From Lachnospiraceae bacterium (lineage in GTDB: Bacteria > Bacillota > Clostridia > Lachnospirales > Lachnospiraceae), in assembly GCA_900753305.1 (NCBI GenBank), contig CAADYR010000091.1, positions 32,067 through 96,066 on the forward strand: a stretch of DNA of 64,000 nucleotides. Reading direction: 5' to 3'. Below the pieces are notes generated by a model that did no database searches, was not told the origin of the DNA, and saw nothing but the letters and a program-made list of their open reading frames with translations. Below are positions 44,281-53,515 of the stretch, one piece after another; within the stretch, counting starts at the first letter, position 1, and each line of letters begins with the position of its first letter. A program made the translations under genes and the position numbers.

Positions 44281-45668
44281 TGATTATTAAGAAATTTCAG
44301 GGGAAAACAAAGGAAGAAGCACTTGAGTGTGCAAAGAAGGAACTGGGTGAAGGCATTGTAGAAATGAACGTGAAAACGGTAAAGGCAAAAGGATTGCTTG
44401 GTGTTTTTAAGGGAACCAAGATAGAAGTTACCGTAGCAAAAGAGGAAGAAAACGAGAAATATGGTATCGCTTCAGCCAAAAACCAAAACGAAAAGGAAGT
44501 CAAAGATGGAGTTGCATTGTCCTTAAGTCAGGGTAAGATCATACCTATGAAACAACCCGTGAAAGTAGCAGTAGGACAGGACATGGAAGCTTCCTCCATA
44601 GAAGATGCAAGAGCAATGGGACAGACAGTTGCAGATGTACTGGCATCTTTTCCACAGGCAATGAAAGGACAGGTATCTGACAAAGAAAAGCCTGTGATAA
44701 CAACACCACAGAAAACAGAAGAACTCAGAACGGAAAATCCAAAGGGAACTGTTCTGGAAGAAAAGCTGGATAATCTGCAGTCACTTCTTGAAAAGCAGCT
44801 CTCTGCACAGGAAGAAAAGGCTGCGCAGGAAGAGAAAGCAAAGCAGGAGGAAAAACAGGAAGAAGAGAACAGAGCCAGAGTATCTTTCCTCAGACTCTTA
44901 TATAACAAAATGATAGATAATGAAGTGCATGAAAAATATGCAAATGAGATCATTGATGAGATCGACAGAAACTGTAAACCGGATGTCACAATGGATTATA
45001 TGCTTTCAGAGATTTATCAGAGGATGATATTAAAACTTGGTAAGCCATATATGATAGAAGAGGAAGCAGGACCTAAGGTTGTATTTTTTGTAGGTCCTAC
45101 AGGTGTTGGAAAAACAACGACGATCGCTAAGATCGCATCTTCTTTCAGAGTGGAACAGAAGAAAAAGGTAGCATTGCTGACAGCGGATACATATCGTATT
45201 GCAGCGGCTGAACAGCTTAGAACATATGCTAATATTCTGGAAGTACCGTTCAGAGTGGTATATACAGCACAGGAAATCAGTCAGGCTATTGAAGATTTCA
45301 AAGATTATGATTATGTGCTGGTGGATACGACAGGACATTCTCCGAACAATGAGGCGCAGCGTGAAGGAATGGGAGAACTGATCGGTTCAGTGGAGACAAC
45401 AGCACGCAAGGAAGTGTTCCTGGTACTGTCAGCTTCTACAAAATACAGAGATTTGATGAAAATTGCCGATACCTATAAGGAGATCGCCGACTATAAACTT
45501 ATCTTTACAAAACTTGATGAAACTTCTACCTTAGGCAATATTTATAACTTGAAGATGTATACGGGAGCATCGTTGTCTTATGTGACATACGGTCAGAATG
45601 TACCCGATGATATCGAGTACTTTAATCCGCAGGCAACTGTAAAGCAGTTACTTGGTGGTAAGCGTTAA
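44280..45668 (+). CDS. flhF: Flagellar placement GTPase FlhF
   Basis: A 462-residue SRP-type GTPase that helps set the site and number of flagella. The N-terminal B domain (MIIKKFQGKTKEEALECAKKELGEGIVEMNVKT) is followed by a charged Glu/Gln/Lys-rich linker (about 170-200) and the NG domain. The latter has P-loop VGPTGVGKTTTIAKIA, TADTYRIAAAEQLRTYA and TKLDET. The G3 motif reads DTTGHS where the family usually has DTAGRS, a mild variant. It is coupled to flhA and followed by flhG, its regulator. Confidence 0.95.
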   Translation: MIIKKFQGKTKEEALECAKKELGEGIVEMNVKTVKAKGLLGVFKGTKIEVTVAKEEENEKYGIASAKNQNEKEVKDGVALSLSQGKIIPMKQPVKVAVGQDMEASSIEDARAMGQTVADVLASFPQAMKGQVSDKEKPVITTPQKTEELRTENPKGTVLEEKLDNLQSLLEKQLSAQEEKAAQEEKAKQEEKQEEENRARVSFLRLLYNKMIDNEVHEKYANEIIDEIDRNCKPDVTMDYMLSEIYQRMILKLGKPYMIEEEAGPKVVFFVGPTGVGKTTTIAKIASSFRVEQKKKVALLTADTYRIAAAEQLRTYANILEVPFRVVYTAQEISQAIEDFKDYDYVLVDTTGHSPNNEAQREGMGELIGSVETTARKEVFLVLSASTKYRDLMKIADTYKEIADYKLIFTKLDETSTLGNIYNLKMYTGASLSYVTYGQNVPDDIEYFNPQATVKQLLGGKR

Positions 45669-45685
45669 GAGGAAGGAGTAAAAAT

Positions 45686-46570
45686 ATGGATCAGGCTGAA
45701 CAGTTAAGGAATGTAATTAAATTAAATCCTGCTCCAAGACCTCTTGCTAGGGTAATTACCGTAACAAGTGGAAAAGGGGGAGTCGGTAAATCCAATACAG
45801 CGATTAATCTCGCGTGTCAGTTCAGGAAACTGGGACAAAGAGTTATCATTCTTGATGCAGATTTCGGACTCGCTAATATCGAAATTATGTTCGGAACAGT
45901 ACCAAAACATAATTTATGTGATTTGATATATCAGGGTAAGAATATTACAGATATTATTACCTGGGGACCTATGGATATTGGTTTTATCTCGGGCGGTTCA
46001 GGAATCGCAGGTCTGTCAAATCTAAGTCGTGATTATCTGAATTATATTATACAGAATCTTGCAAGACTTGATGCCATTGCAGATATCATCATTATTGATA
46101 CCGGAGCAGGAATTTCAGATGCAGTTCTGGATTTTCTGGTAGCTAGTGGAGAAATACTGGTCGTAGCGACTCCGGAACCAACATCCATTACAGACTCTTA
46201 TTCTCTACTTAAGGCATTGAACCGTCATCCCAGATATTCCAGAGAAGAATCAGGAATCAAGGTCATTGCCAATAAGGTATCTTCCGTTGAGGAAGGAGAG
46301 GTTATGTTTAATAAATTAAATTCTGTTGTAAACAGATATTTGAAATTGCCAATTGCCTATTTAGGAGCAATACCGCAGGACTCTCATCTGGAGAATGCGG
46401 TAATGCAGCAAATGCCCGTCAGTATGCAAAGCCCGAATTCCAAGTCAGCCAAGGCATTTGAAAAAATGGCATATACACTGATGGATAAGGAATATGATAA
46501 ATCATTATCCAAACGTGGTATGGCTGCATTCTTCTCACATATTGTAGCCGGGAATAAGAAAATGGGGTAA
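45686..46570 (+). CDS. flhG: MinD-like ATPase FlhG (YlxH)
   Basis: A 294-residue ParA/MinD-family ATPase that stimulates FlhF GTPase and limits flagellar number. The deviant Walker A is VTSGKGGVGKSNTAINLA (about 25-42); ILDADFGLANIEIMFG and IIDTGAGIS follow. A C-terminal amphipathic helix for membrane binding is likely (KSAKAFEKMAYTLMDKEY). GGAAGGAG precedes the ATG. No other Min gene is nearby, which fits FlhG rather than MinD. Confidence 0.94.
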   Translation: MDQAEQLRNVIKLNPAPRPLARVITVTSGKGGVGKSNTAINLACQFRKLGQRVIILDADFGLANIEIMFGTVPKHNLCDLIYQGKNITDIITWGPMDIGFISGGSGIAGLSNLSRDYLNYIIQNLARLDAIADIIIIDTGAGISDAVLDFLVASGEILVVATPEPTSITDSYSLLKALNRHPRYSREESGIKVIANKVSSVEEGEVMFNKLNSVVNRYLKLPIAYLGAIPQDSHLENAVMQQMPVSMQSPNSKSAKAFEKMAYTLMDKEYDKSLSKRGMAAFFSHIVAGNKKMG

Positions 46571-46636
46571 TAGAAAGGGCTGGGAGCATACATGTATAAT
46601 TTTGGAGTAGCTAGAAAACTAGAGCAGGAGGATTCT

Positions 46637-47359
46637 ATGATAGAGAAGTTCATTTCGCCAGGAGATAAACTGGAGATGAAATCGGCAACGGATGTAAAAC
46701 TGCCTGACGGGACAGAAGGAGTCAGACTCTATAAATCCACTGTTTATGATGTCCTGGATGATGGAAGAATAGAAATCGTAATGCCGATGGAGCAGAGCAA
46801 ACTGGTTCTGCTTCCGGTAGATGGTGAGTATGAAGTCTGCTTCTTTTCACATGGAGGAATGTATCGTGCGAATGTAAGAATCCTTGACAGGGAAAAAATC
46901 AACAATACATACGTTCTAATCACAGAGATGGTCACAAATCTCCATAAATTTCAAAGAAGAGAATATTACCGGTTCAACTGTATTATTGAGATGCAGGTAA
47001 AGGAATTGAACCAGGCACAGGCAGATGCCGTAGGAAAGAATCTGGGATATCTGATCTCGGATTCTGATATGTCAAGAGGTGTCATTGTCGATATCAGCGG
47101 TGGCGGGCTCAGGTTCGTATCCAGATCGCCATATCGCGAAGGAAGCATCCTTTATCTGAAATATAAGCTGAATATAGCAGATAAGGATAGAGACTTTACG
47201 ATGGCAGCGAAAGTTCTTTCCTCAGCAGAGATACCGAATCGTGCAAGTGAGTACCAGAATCGAGTGAAATTTATGTATATGGATACCACAACGAGAGAAG
47301 AGATTATTAAGTACATTTTCAATGAGGAACGCAAAAACAGAAAAAATGGAAAAGGCTGA
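46637..47359 (+). CDS. PilZ-domain c-di-GMP receptor (YcgR/YpfA-like)
   Basis: A 240-residue cytoplasmic protein. The N-terminal YcgR-like beta domain (about 1-105) is followed by a PilZ domain with the c-di-GMP motif RRxxxR, seen as FQRREYYRF, and DISGGGLRF. Proteins of this type brake flagellar rotation or block the stator when c-di-GMP is high. ATG 46637 has AGGAGG seven bases upstream; ATG 46592 with GGGAG is an alternative. It is located between flhG and cheB, where Bacillus has no PilZ gene. Confidence 0.88.
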   Translation: MIEKFISPGDKLEMKSATDVKLPDGTEGVRLYKSTVYDVLDDGRIEIVMPMEQSKLVLLPVDGEYEVCFFSHGGMYRANVRILDREKINNTYVLITEMVTNLHKFQRREYYRFNCIIEMQVKELNQAQADAVGKNLGYLISDSDMSRGVIVDISGGGLRFVSRSPYREGSILYLKYKLNIADKDRDFTMAAKVLSSAEIPNRASEYQNRVKFMYMDTTTREEIIKYIFNEERKNRKNGKG

Positions 47360-47368
47360 TGAAAAAGT

Positions 47369-48478
47369 ATGACAATATCATTAAATGCACCAAAAATTAA
47401 GAAAAAAATATTGGTAGTTGATGACTCTGCACTCATGAGAAGAGTCATGTGTGATATAATCAACTCAGATGAACGATTTCAGGTGGTTGATCAGGCAATA
47501 GATGGAGAAAAGGCATATGAATTGTTAAAGAAAAATACTTATGATGGTATTGTTCTGGATGTGAATATGCCGAAGATGGATGGAATCCAACTTCTTCGTA
47601 TGCTGCAGAAAGACAAAATCCGTGCCAGAATCATGATGGCAAGTACCGACACAAAAGAAGGTGCTTCAGTCACAATGGAAGCTCTGGAACTGGGGGCTAT
47701 CGATTTTATTGAGAAACCTGCTAATATTCTTCACTTAAGAGGAGATGATTTTAAGGCAAGATTCCTCAATATTCTCAAGGCTGTGGTATCAAGTCCACAG
47801 ACCAATATTCCAAGAGAATCCGCTGTAACAGTAAAAAAGAACGAAGAAAGCACCCGCAAATTAGTTGATATTGTAAGAAAGAGCAAACCTGTGGTAAGCG
47901 GGCAGAAGATAGTTGCAATTGCCTGCTCAACAGGTGGACCTAAAGCATTGCAGAGCGTGATACCGAGACTTCCGGCTGAACTGGCAGCACCGGTGTTGAT
48001 CGTACAGCATATGCCGCAGGGATTTACTCAGTCACTGGCAGAGAGATTGAATTCTTTGAGCAAGATCAAAGTAAAAGAAGCAGCAGAAGGAGATGTACTG
48101 GAGAACGGAGTGGTCTACATTGCACGTGGTGGTAAACATATGAATGTAGAAACCAGAGGAGGCAGAAGCGTGATCCGGTATACGGATGAACCACCCAGAG
48201 AGGGCGTTAAGCCTTGTGCCAATTATATGTATGAATCACTGAAGACAAGTGCTTATTCCCAAATTGTATGTGTAGTACTTACGGGAATGGGAGCGGATGG
48301 AACAAAAGGAATCGTGAATTTGGAAACTGCAAAAAAAATACACGTCATTGCACAGGATGAAGCAACATCCACAGTATATGGAATGCCGAAAAGTATAGCA
48401 GCAACAGGTTTAGTCAATCAGGTAGTCGGTTTGGATGACGTGGCCCAGGAAATAATAATGAATGTGGGGGTCAAGTAA
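47369..48478 (+). CDS. cheB: Chemotaxis methylesterase CheB
   Basis: A 369-residue receptor methylesterase/deamidase. The receiver domain (phospho-Asp64 in IVLDVNMPKMDG) is followed by a linker of about 60 residues and the esterase domain. The latter has catalytic Ser in IACSTGGPKAL, His in VQHMPQGFTQSLAERL and Asp in TGMGADGTKG. It ends two bases before cheA. No cheR is in this operon, so the methyltransferase must be elsewhere. Confidence 0.96.
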   Translation: MTISLNAPKIKKKILVVDDSALMRRVMCDIINSDERFQVVDQAIDGEKAYELLKKNTYDGIVLDVNMPKMDGIQLLRMLQKDKIRARIMMASTDTKEGASVTMEALELGAIDFIEKPANILHLRGDDFKARFLNILKAVVSSPQTNIPRESAVTVKKNEESTRKLVDIVRKSKPVVSGQKIVAIACSTGGPKALQSVIPRLPAELAAPVLIVQHMPQGFTQSLAERLNSLSKIKVKEAAEGDVLENGVVYIARGGKHMNVETRGGRSVIRYTDEPPREGVKPCANYMYESLKTSAYSQIVCVVLTGMGADGTKGIVNLETAKKIHVIAQDEATSTVYGMPKSIAATGLVNQVVGLDDVAQEIIMNVGVK

Positions 48479-48479
48479 C

Positions 48480-50600
48480 ATGGACACAAGTCAATATCTT
48501 GAGATTTTCCTTGATGAAACAAAGGAACACTTACAGAACCTGAATACACAGATTCTGGAGCTGGAACAGGAACCTGAAAACATGGATACGATCAATGAAA
48601 TATTCCGTGCAGCACATTCCCTGAAAGGAATGGCAGGAACAATGGGATATAAACGTATGCAGAATCTTACCCATGATATGGAGAACGTATTTTCAGAAGT
48701 AAGAAATGGTACGATCAAGGTTCAGCCCGAAATGATCGATATCCTTTTCAATTGTCTGGATGCATTGGAAGAATATCTTGCCAATATACAGCAGACAACT
48801 GAAGAAGGAACAAATGATAATGAAGAGTTGATCAAAGCTTTAAATGATATGCTGAATAAAGAGGAGAAAGAAGCACAGGCTGCCAAAGGAGCGCCTGCGC
48901 AGGGAAAAACGGCAACAGAAGCTCCAGCATCCTCTGATGGAAACAGCAAAGAAAAGTGGAGAGAGATTAAGTTAAATGATACAGAGCTTATGCTTGTAGA
49001 TAAAGCTCATAAAGAGGAACTGAAAGTATATGGAATCACAGTTTATGTAGATGAATCCTGTGTACTGAAGGCAGCAAGAGCTTTCCTTGTATTCAAAGCA
49101 TTGGAGAAACTTGGAGAGGTTATCGTATCAGTGCCTACAGCTCAAGACATTGAAGATGAGAAATTTGATCTTACTTTCAGTTTGATCTTTATATCAGGCA
49201 ATACCAAGGATGAAGTTGTAGCAGCAGTCAAGAGCGTATCTGAAATTGCTGCCGTATACTGTGAAGAATATCAGACATCGGCTGCTGAATCTGAAACAGA
49301 GGCAAAAGAAAAAGAAGAACCTGTTAAAGAAGAAAAACAGGAACAATCGGCATCAACAACAGCACCTGCAAAAGTAACATCTGCACAATCTGCAGCGGTA
49401 TCTGCAAAACAGGATACAAAGAAAGCAGTTTCCAAACCTGTTGTTAACAGAACCGTCAGAGTTGATATTGAGAAACTGGATAATCTGATGAACCTGGTAT
49501 CAGAACTTATCATTGCCAAGAATTCACTTGTGGCAGCGACCATGGCACAGGGAAGTGAAAATAATGGCAGTGTTAACGAACAGATTGAATATCTGGAAAG
49601 TGTAACAACCAATATTCATGAATCTGTTATGAAAGTTCGAATGGTTCCTATTGAAAGTATTGTAAGTAAATTCCCGAGAATGATCAGGGATTTGTCCAAA
49701 AAACTTGACAAAAAAATGGAACTGTACATGACTGGTGAGGATACAGAACTTGACAGAACCGTAGTAGATGAGATTGGCGATCCTCTGATGCATATGCTGC
49801 GTAATTCAGCAGATCATGGTCTTGAGCCTAATGATGTCAGAGTTGCCAAAGGCAAGCCGGAAGTTGGTTCTATTTTCCTTGATGCATATCAGGATGGTAA
49901 TAACGTAGTCATTGAAGTAAGAGATGATGGTGCTGGTATTGATACAGAAGCTGTTAAGGCAAAAGCAATAGAGAGAGGAACTATTACTCCTGAACAGGCA
50001 GAAACTATGACAGAGAAGGAAGTTATCGATCTGTTATTCCTGCCAAGCTTCTCTACAGCTAAGAAAGTCACCGATGTATCCGGACGTGGTGTTGGACTTG
50101 ATGTTGTTAAGTCCAAGATTGAATCATTAAGTGGTGAAGTAGAAGTTAAGACAAAACTTGGTGAAGGTAGTACTTTCATTGTAAGACTTCCTCTTACACT
50201 CGCGATCATTCAGGCATTGATGGTTGTGATTGGTAATGAAAAGTATGCAATTTCACTTGGCTCTATTCAGACAATTGAAGATATTTCACCGGAAGATATC
50301 AAACTGGTACAGGCAAAAGAAGTAATCCATATTAGAGGAACTGTAATTCCTATTATCCGTATGAATAAGATTCTTGATATAGAATCCAGCAATACAGACA
50401 GTAATAAGAATCTCACAGTCATCATTGTTAAGAAGGGTGATAAGCAGGCAGGTCTGGTAGTAGATGAACTGATCGGACAGCAGGAGATCGTTATTAAGTC
50501 TATGGGTAAATATATCAAGGTACCGAAGATGATAAGCGGTGCAACAATTTTAGGAAACGGTGAAGTAGCATTGATCTTGGATGCAAATGCATTGATTTAG
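48480..50600 (+). CDS. cheA: Chemotaxis histidine kinase CheA
   Basis: A 706-residue cytoplasmic kinase. The P1 domain has His46 in IFRAAHSLKGMAGTMG. A P2-like CheY-binding domain (about 155-270) lies between low-complexity Glu/Ala/Lys linkers. The P3 dimerisation region has VRVDIEKLDNLMNLVSELI. The P4 ATPase has DPLMHMLRNSADHGLE, DDGAGID and GRGVGLDVVK, and the CheW-like P5 has LPLTLAIIQALMV...VVDELIGQQEIVIK. ATG 48480 follows GGGGG. Confidence 0.97.
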   Translation: MDTSQYLEIFLDETKEHLQNLNTQILELEQEPENMDTINEIFRAAHSLKGMAGTMGYKRMQNLTHDMENVFSEVRNGTIKVQPEMIDILFNCLDALEEYLANIQQTTEEGTNDNEELIKALNDMLNKEEKEAQAAKGAPAQGKTATEAPASSDGNSKEKWREIKLNDTELMLVDKAHKEELKVYGITVYVDESCVLKAARAFLVFKALEKLGEVIVSVPTAQDIEDEKFDLTFSLIFISGNTKDEVVAAVKSVSEIAAVYCEEYQTSAAESETEAKEKEEPVKEEKQEQSASTTAPAKVTSAQSAAVSAKQDTKKAVSKPVVNRTVRVDIEKLDNLMNLVSELIIAKNSLVAATMAQGSENNGSVNEQIEYLESVTTNIHESVMKVRMVPIESIVSKFPRMIRDLSKKLDKKMELYMTGEDTELDRTVVDEIGDPLMHMLRNSADHGLEPNDVRVAKGKPEVGSIFLDAYQDGNNVVIEVRDDGAGIDTEAVKAKAIERGTITPEQAETMTEKEVIDLLFLPSFSTAKKVTDVSGRGVGLDVVKSKIESLSGEVEVKTKLGEGSTFIVRLPLTLAIIQALMVVIGNEKYAISLGSIQTIEDISPEDIKLVQAKEVIHIRGTVIPIIRMNKILDIESSNTDSNKNLTVIIVKKGDKQAGLVVDELIGQQEIVIKSMGKYIKVPKMISGATILGNGEVALILDANALI

Positions 50601-50637
50601 GCTAAGGCTGATAAATCAGGAAAGGTATGGTTATAGT

Positions 50638-51132
50638 ATGGAGGAATTAAAAACAATGGACGAACAGCAGCGCTTAGAGAGTCTGAATCGTCCTGTTGAA
50701 TATGATACAACCCAGTATATTGTAACACAACTGGGAGATGAGCAGTATGGCATTGATATTAAGTATATTTCGACTATTGTCAGAATGCAGATGATCACAA
50801 GAGTACCTAAGGTAGTTGACTATATCAAAGGTGTTATTAATCTGAGAGGTGTTGTAATTCCTATTATCAGTCTTAGACTGAAGATGGGACTCCCTGAAGA
50901 TGAGATAACCAAAAAGACCAGAATCATTATTCTTAATATTGACCAGCATGAATCTATTGGCGTTCTGGTGGATGAAGTAAAGGAAGTTGTGACACTGGAT
51001 GAAGAGCATATCGAGCGTGTATCTTACGATAAGGATGAAAAGGCAAAATTCCTTATGGGCGTAGGCAAGTATGATGACAAATTGATTTCTCTTCTGAATA
51101 TTGATACTGTACTTGCTGAAAATGAAGCATAA
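50638..51132 (+). CDS. cheW: Chemotaxis coupling protein CheW
   Basis: A 164-residue scaffold joining CheA to chemoreceptors. The core has YIVTQLGDEQYGIDIKYISTIVRMQMITRVPKVVDYIKGVINLRGVVIPIISLRLKMGLP and LVDEVKEVVTL. An alternative start ATG 50656 is possible (GGAGG upstream); 50638 has AGGAAAGG ten bases before. It lies between cheA and cheC, as in Bacillus. Confidence 0.96.
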   Translation: MEELKTMDEQQRLESLNRPVEYDTTQYIVTQLGDEQYGIDIKYISTIVRMQMITRVPKVVDYIKGVINLRGVVIPIISLRLKMGLPEDEITKKTRIIILNIDQHESIGVLVDEVKEVVTLDEEHIERVSYDKDEKAKFLMGVGKYDDKLISLLNIDTVLAENEA

Positions 51133-51165
51133 TAAGTCTTTTGGAAAAGGACAGGGGCTGGATAC

Positions 51166-51777
51166 ATGACAGATAATATTAGTTTAGAGAAGGTATCGCA
51201 AGAGTATTATGATGTATTAAAAGAGCTTGGAAACATCGGGGCAGGCAACGCTACAACGGCGCTTGCCCAGATGCTTCAATGCAAGGTCGATATGAAAGTT
51301 CCACAGGTAAGGCTGCTGGATTTTAACAAAGTCGGAGAAGTTATGGGTGGCGAAGAGCAGATCGTTGCCGGTATTTATCTGGCTGTAGAAGGTGACATTA
51401 CAGGCAGTATGATGTTTATACTTGAAAAAGAAGCTGCAAAAAGTCTTGTAGAAAAACTGATGGGAATGCCGGTTCAGGATGAACTGGGTGAAATGGAAAT
51501 TTCTGCATTAAAAGAAATTGGTAACATTATCACAGGGGCTTACCTGAATTCCTTGTCGCAGCTTACTAATTTAAAGATGCTGCCATCTGTACCGGATCTG
51601 AGCATTGACATGCTTAATGCGATCCTTAGTGTTCCCGCAATAGAATTTGGCATTATGGGAGATAAAATATTGCTGATTCAGACACAATTTACGGATGAAG
51701 TGGATTTGAATGGTTATTTTATTCTTCTACCAGATTTGGATTCTTATGGAAAAATATTGAAAGCACTTGGGCTATGA
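51166..51777 (+). CDS. cheC: CheY-P phosphatase CheC
   Basis: A 203-residue adaptation protein. It has both phosphatase motifs, VLKELGNIGAGNATTALAQML (about 17-37) and ALKEIGNIITGAYLNSLSQL (about 111-130), each with the conserved Glu and Asn. CheC binds CheD in the following gene, and this pair forms the CheC/CheD adaptation loop known from Bacillus. Confidence 0.95.
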   Translation: MTDNISLEKVSQEYYDVLKELGNIGAGNATTALAQMLQCKVDMKVPQVRLLDFNKVGEVMGGEEQIVAGIYLAVEGDITGSMMFILEKEAAKSLVEKLMGMPVQDELGEMEISALKEIGNIITGAYLNSLSQLTNLKMLPSVPDLSIDMLNAILSVPAIEFGIMGDKILLIQTQFTDEVDLNGYFILLPDLDSYGKILKALGL

Positions 51778-51807
51778 TAATCTGCACATAGAAAAGAGGC
51801 AAAGACC

Positions 51808-52293
51808 ATGAGCGAAATAATAAAAGTTGGAATGGCCGATTTAAATGTGTGCAAAAGTCCTGATGGAATCACTACACTTGGACTTGGCTCCTGTGTAGGA
51901 GTGGCTATTAGAGATCCGATTACCAAGGTAGGTGGACTGGCACATGTTATGTTGCCGGATAGTACACAAATTGAAAATAATTCCAATAAATACAAATTTG
52001 CGGATACCGGAATTGAAGAACTTGTAAAGAAAATTATTGCTATTGGTGGTAATAAATCCCGTCTGGAAGCTAAAATTGCAGGCGGTGCACAGATGTTTGC
52101 TTTTCAGAATAAATCAGATATGGTCCGGGTAGGAGAACGTAATGTAGAAGCAAGCAAAAAGAAGTTGAAACAACTTGGAATTCCGCTAAAGGCTGAAGAT
52201 ACAGGCCTGAATTATGGTCGAACGGTGATTTTTTATCCTGAAACCGGGAGATTCATCATAAGGTCGGCGGGAAAACCGGAGAAGACCATTTAA
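51808..52293 (+). CDS. cheD: Chemoreceptor glutamine deamidase CheD
   Basis: A 161-residue enzyme that deamidates receptor Gln and interacts with CheC. The catalytic triad is visible as Cys29 in LGLGSCVGVAIRDP and His46 in GGLAHVMLPDS, with the conserved Thr further on (the YADTGIEEL-type stretch reads FADTGIEELV). Length is typical. AAGAGGC is the ribosome site. Confidence 0.96.
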   Translation: MSEIIKVGMADLNVCKSPDGITTLGLGSCVGVAIRDPITKVGGLAHVMLPDSTQIENNSNKYKFADTGIEELVKKIIAIGGNKSRLEAKIAGGAQMFAFQNKSDMVRVGERNVEASKKKLKQLGIPLKAEDTGLNYGRTVIFYPETGRFIIRSAGKPEKTI

Positions 52294-52317
52294 AAGGTAA
52301 AAGGGGATAATAGAATA

Positions 52318-52713
52318 ATGGAGAATAAGGTGAAACTTATTACACCGTTTCTGATGCTTTTTGCAGGTGCAGTAGCATCTATCATCATGTATGTGAGACA
52401 TTTTGATCTGTATACCATGCTTTGGGTATTATTAGTGGTTCTGGTGGTTTTTTATATCATTGGTGATATTGTCAGATATATATACGAATCTATCAGACCA
52501 AGAATAATTCCGGATATGGATGAAGAAGAACTTATGCTGGAACGTCCTGAGGATAATATAGTCGCCAAGGAAGAAGGCGAAGATGAAGACGAACAGGATG
52601 CTCAGGAAGCTGGTACAGAACAGCAGACTGAAGAAGAGTCTGATGCAGAGGAAGAACCGCAGATGGCAGATGCCTCTGAAGAAGAAGGCTATACAGACGA
52701 GAATCTTGACTAG
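52318..52713 (+). CDS. Small membrane protein with acidic C-terminal tail, between cheD and sigD
   Basis: A 131-residue protein with two predicted membrane segments (about 8-24, ITPFLMLFAGAVASIIM, and 32-52, LYTMLWVLLVVLVVFYIIGDI). A short basic stretch (RYIYESIRPR) and a tail of about 60 residues rich in Glu, Asp and Gln follow. The tail is probably disordered and cytoplasmic. No family recognised. Position in an unbroken operon, GGGG before ATG, and good codon use support a real gene; a motility role is only inferred from context. Confidence 0.8.
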   Translation: MENKVKLITPFLMLFAGAVASIIMYVRHFDLYTMLWVLLVVLVVFYIIGDIVRYIYESIRPRIIPDMDEEELMLERPEDNIVAKEEGEDEDEQDAQEAGTEQQTEEESDAEEEPQMADASEEEGYTDENLD

Positions 52714-52733
52714 AAGTAAAGCGGGGTAAAGGA

Positions 52734-53498
52734 ATGAATGAGGCAGCACGTAAGAGACTTTGGGAAGATTATACCAGACTGAGAACAGCAGAACTGAGGG
52801 AGAAGATCATATTGGAATATGCACCTCTGGTTAAAGTAGTGGCAGGGCGGCTTAGCATGTATCTGGGCTATAGTGTAGAATATGATGATATGGTCAGTTA
52901 TGGAGTGTTTGGGCTGATTGATGCAATAGACAAATTTGATATGACAAAAGAAGTCAAATTTGAGACTTATGCAAGTTTGCGTATCAGGGGAGCCATTCTG
53001 GATCAAATACGTAAAATGGACTGGATTCCAAGAACGATCAGACAACGTCAGAAACAGATAGACAGTGTAATGAAGGACATCGAACAGAGAACAGGTCGTG
53101 AGGCTACAGATGAGGAAGCTGCGGAAGGACTGGGAATCAGTTGTGATGAATTTCTTGAATGGCAGTCTCAATTAAAAGCCAATAATGTCATATCCCTTAA
53201 TGAATATGTAGAACAGGGCAGTGATATCTCGTCAGACAAGAATCCCGCGGGCAGTTACGAAATGCCGGAAGCAGTGGTTGAAAAAAGTGAATTAAAGGAA
53301 ATGCTGGAAGAAGCATTGGAACTTTTAACGGAGAAAGAGAAAAAAGTAGTATTATTATATTATTATGAAGACCTTACACTGAAAGAAATCAGCCGTGTAC
53401 TAGAGGTATCTGAGTCCAGAATTTCCCAGTTACATACAAAGGCACTGCAGAAGATGAAGACAAAAATGGGAAAATATATCGGAATATTGGATATGTAG
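52734..53498 (+). CDS. sigD: Flagellar RNA polymerase sigma factor SigD (FliA/WhiG family)
   Basis: A 254-residue sigma-28 family factor for late motility genes. Region 2 is EYAPLVKVVAGRLSMYLGYSVEYDDMVSYGVFGLIDAIDKFD...FETYASLRIRGAILDQIRKMDWIPRTIRQ. Regions 3 and 4 end VVLLYYYEDLTLKEISRVLEVSESRISQLHTKALQKMK. Located near the end of the operon as in Bacillus, where this position makes its level sensitive to promoter strength. A sigma-D type promoter is found upstream of fliK in the same operon. Confidence 0.96.
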   Translation: MNEAARKRLWEDYTRLRTAELREKIILEYAPLVKVVAGRLSMYLGYSVEYDDMVSYGVFGLIDAIDKFDMTKEVKFETYASLRIRGAILDQIRKMDWIPRTIRQRQKQIDSVMKDIEQRTGREATDEEAAEGLGISCDEFLEWQSQLKANNVISLNEYVEQGSDISSDKNPAGSYEMPEAVVEKSELKEMLEEALELLTEKEKKVVLLYYYEDLTLKEISRVLEVSESRISQLHTKALQKMKTKMGKYIGILDM

Positions 53499-53515
53499 TG
53501 AAAGGGAAGGTGCAT

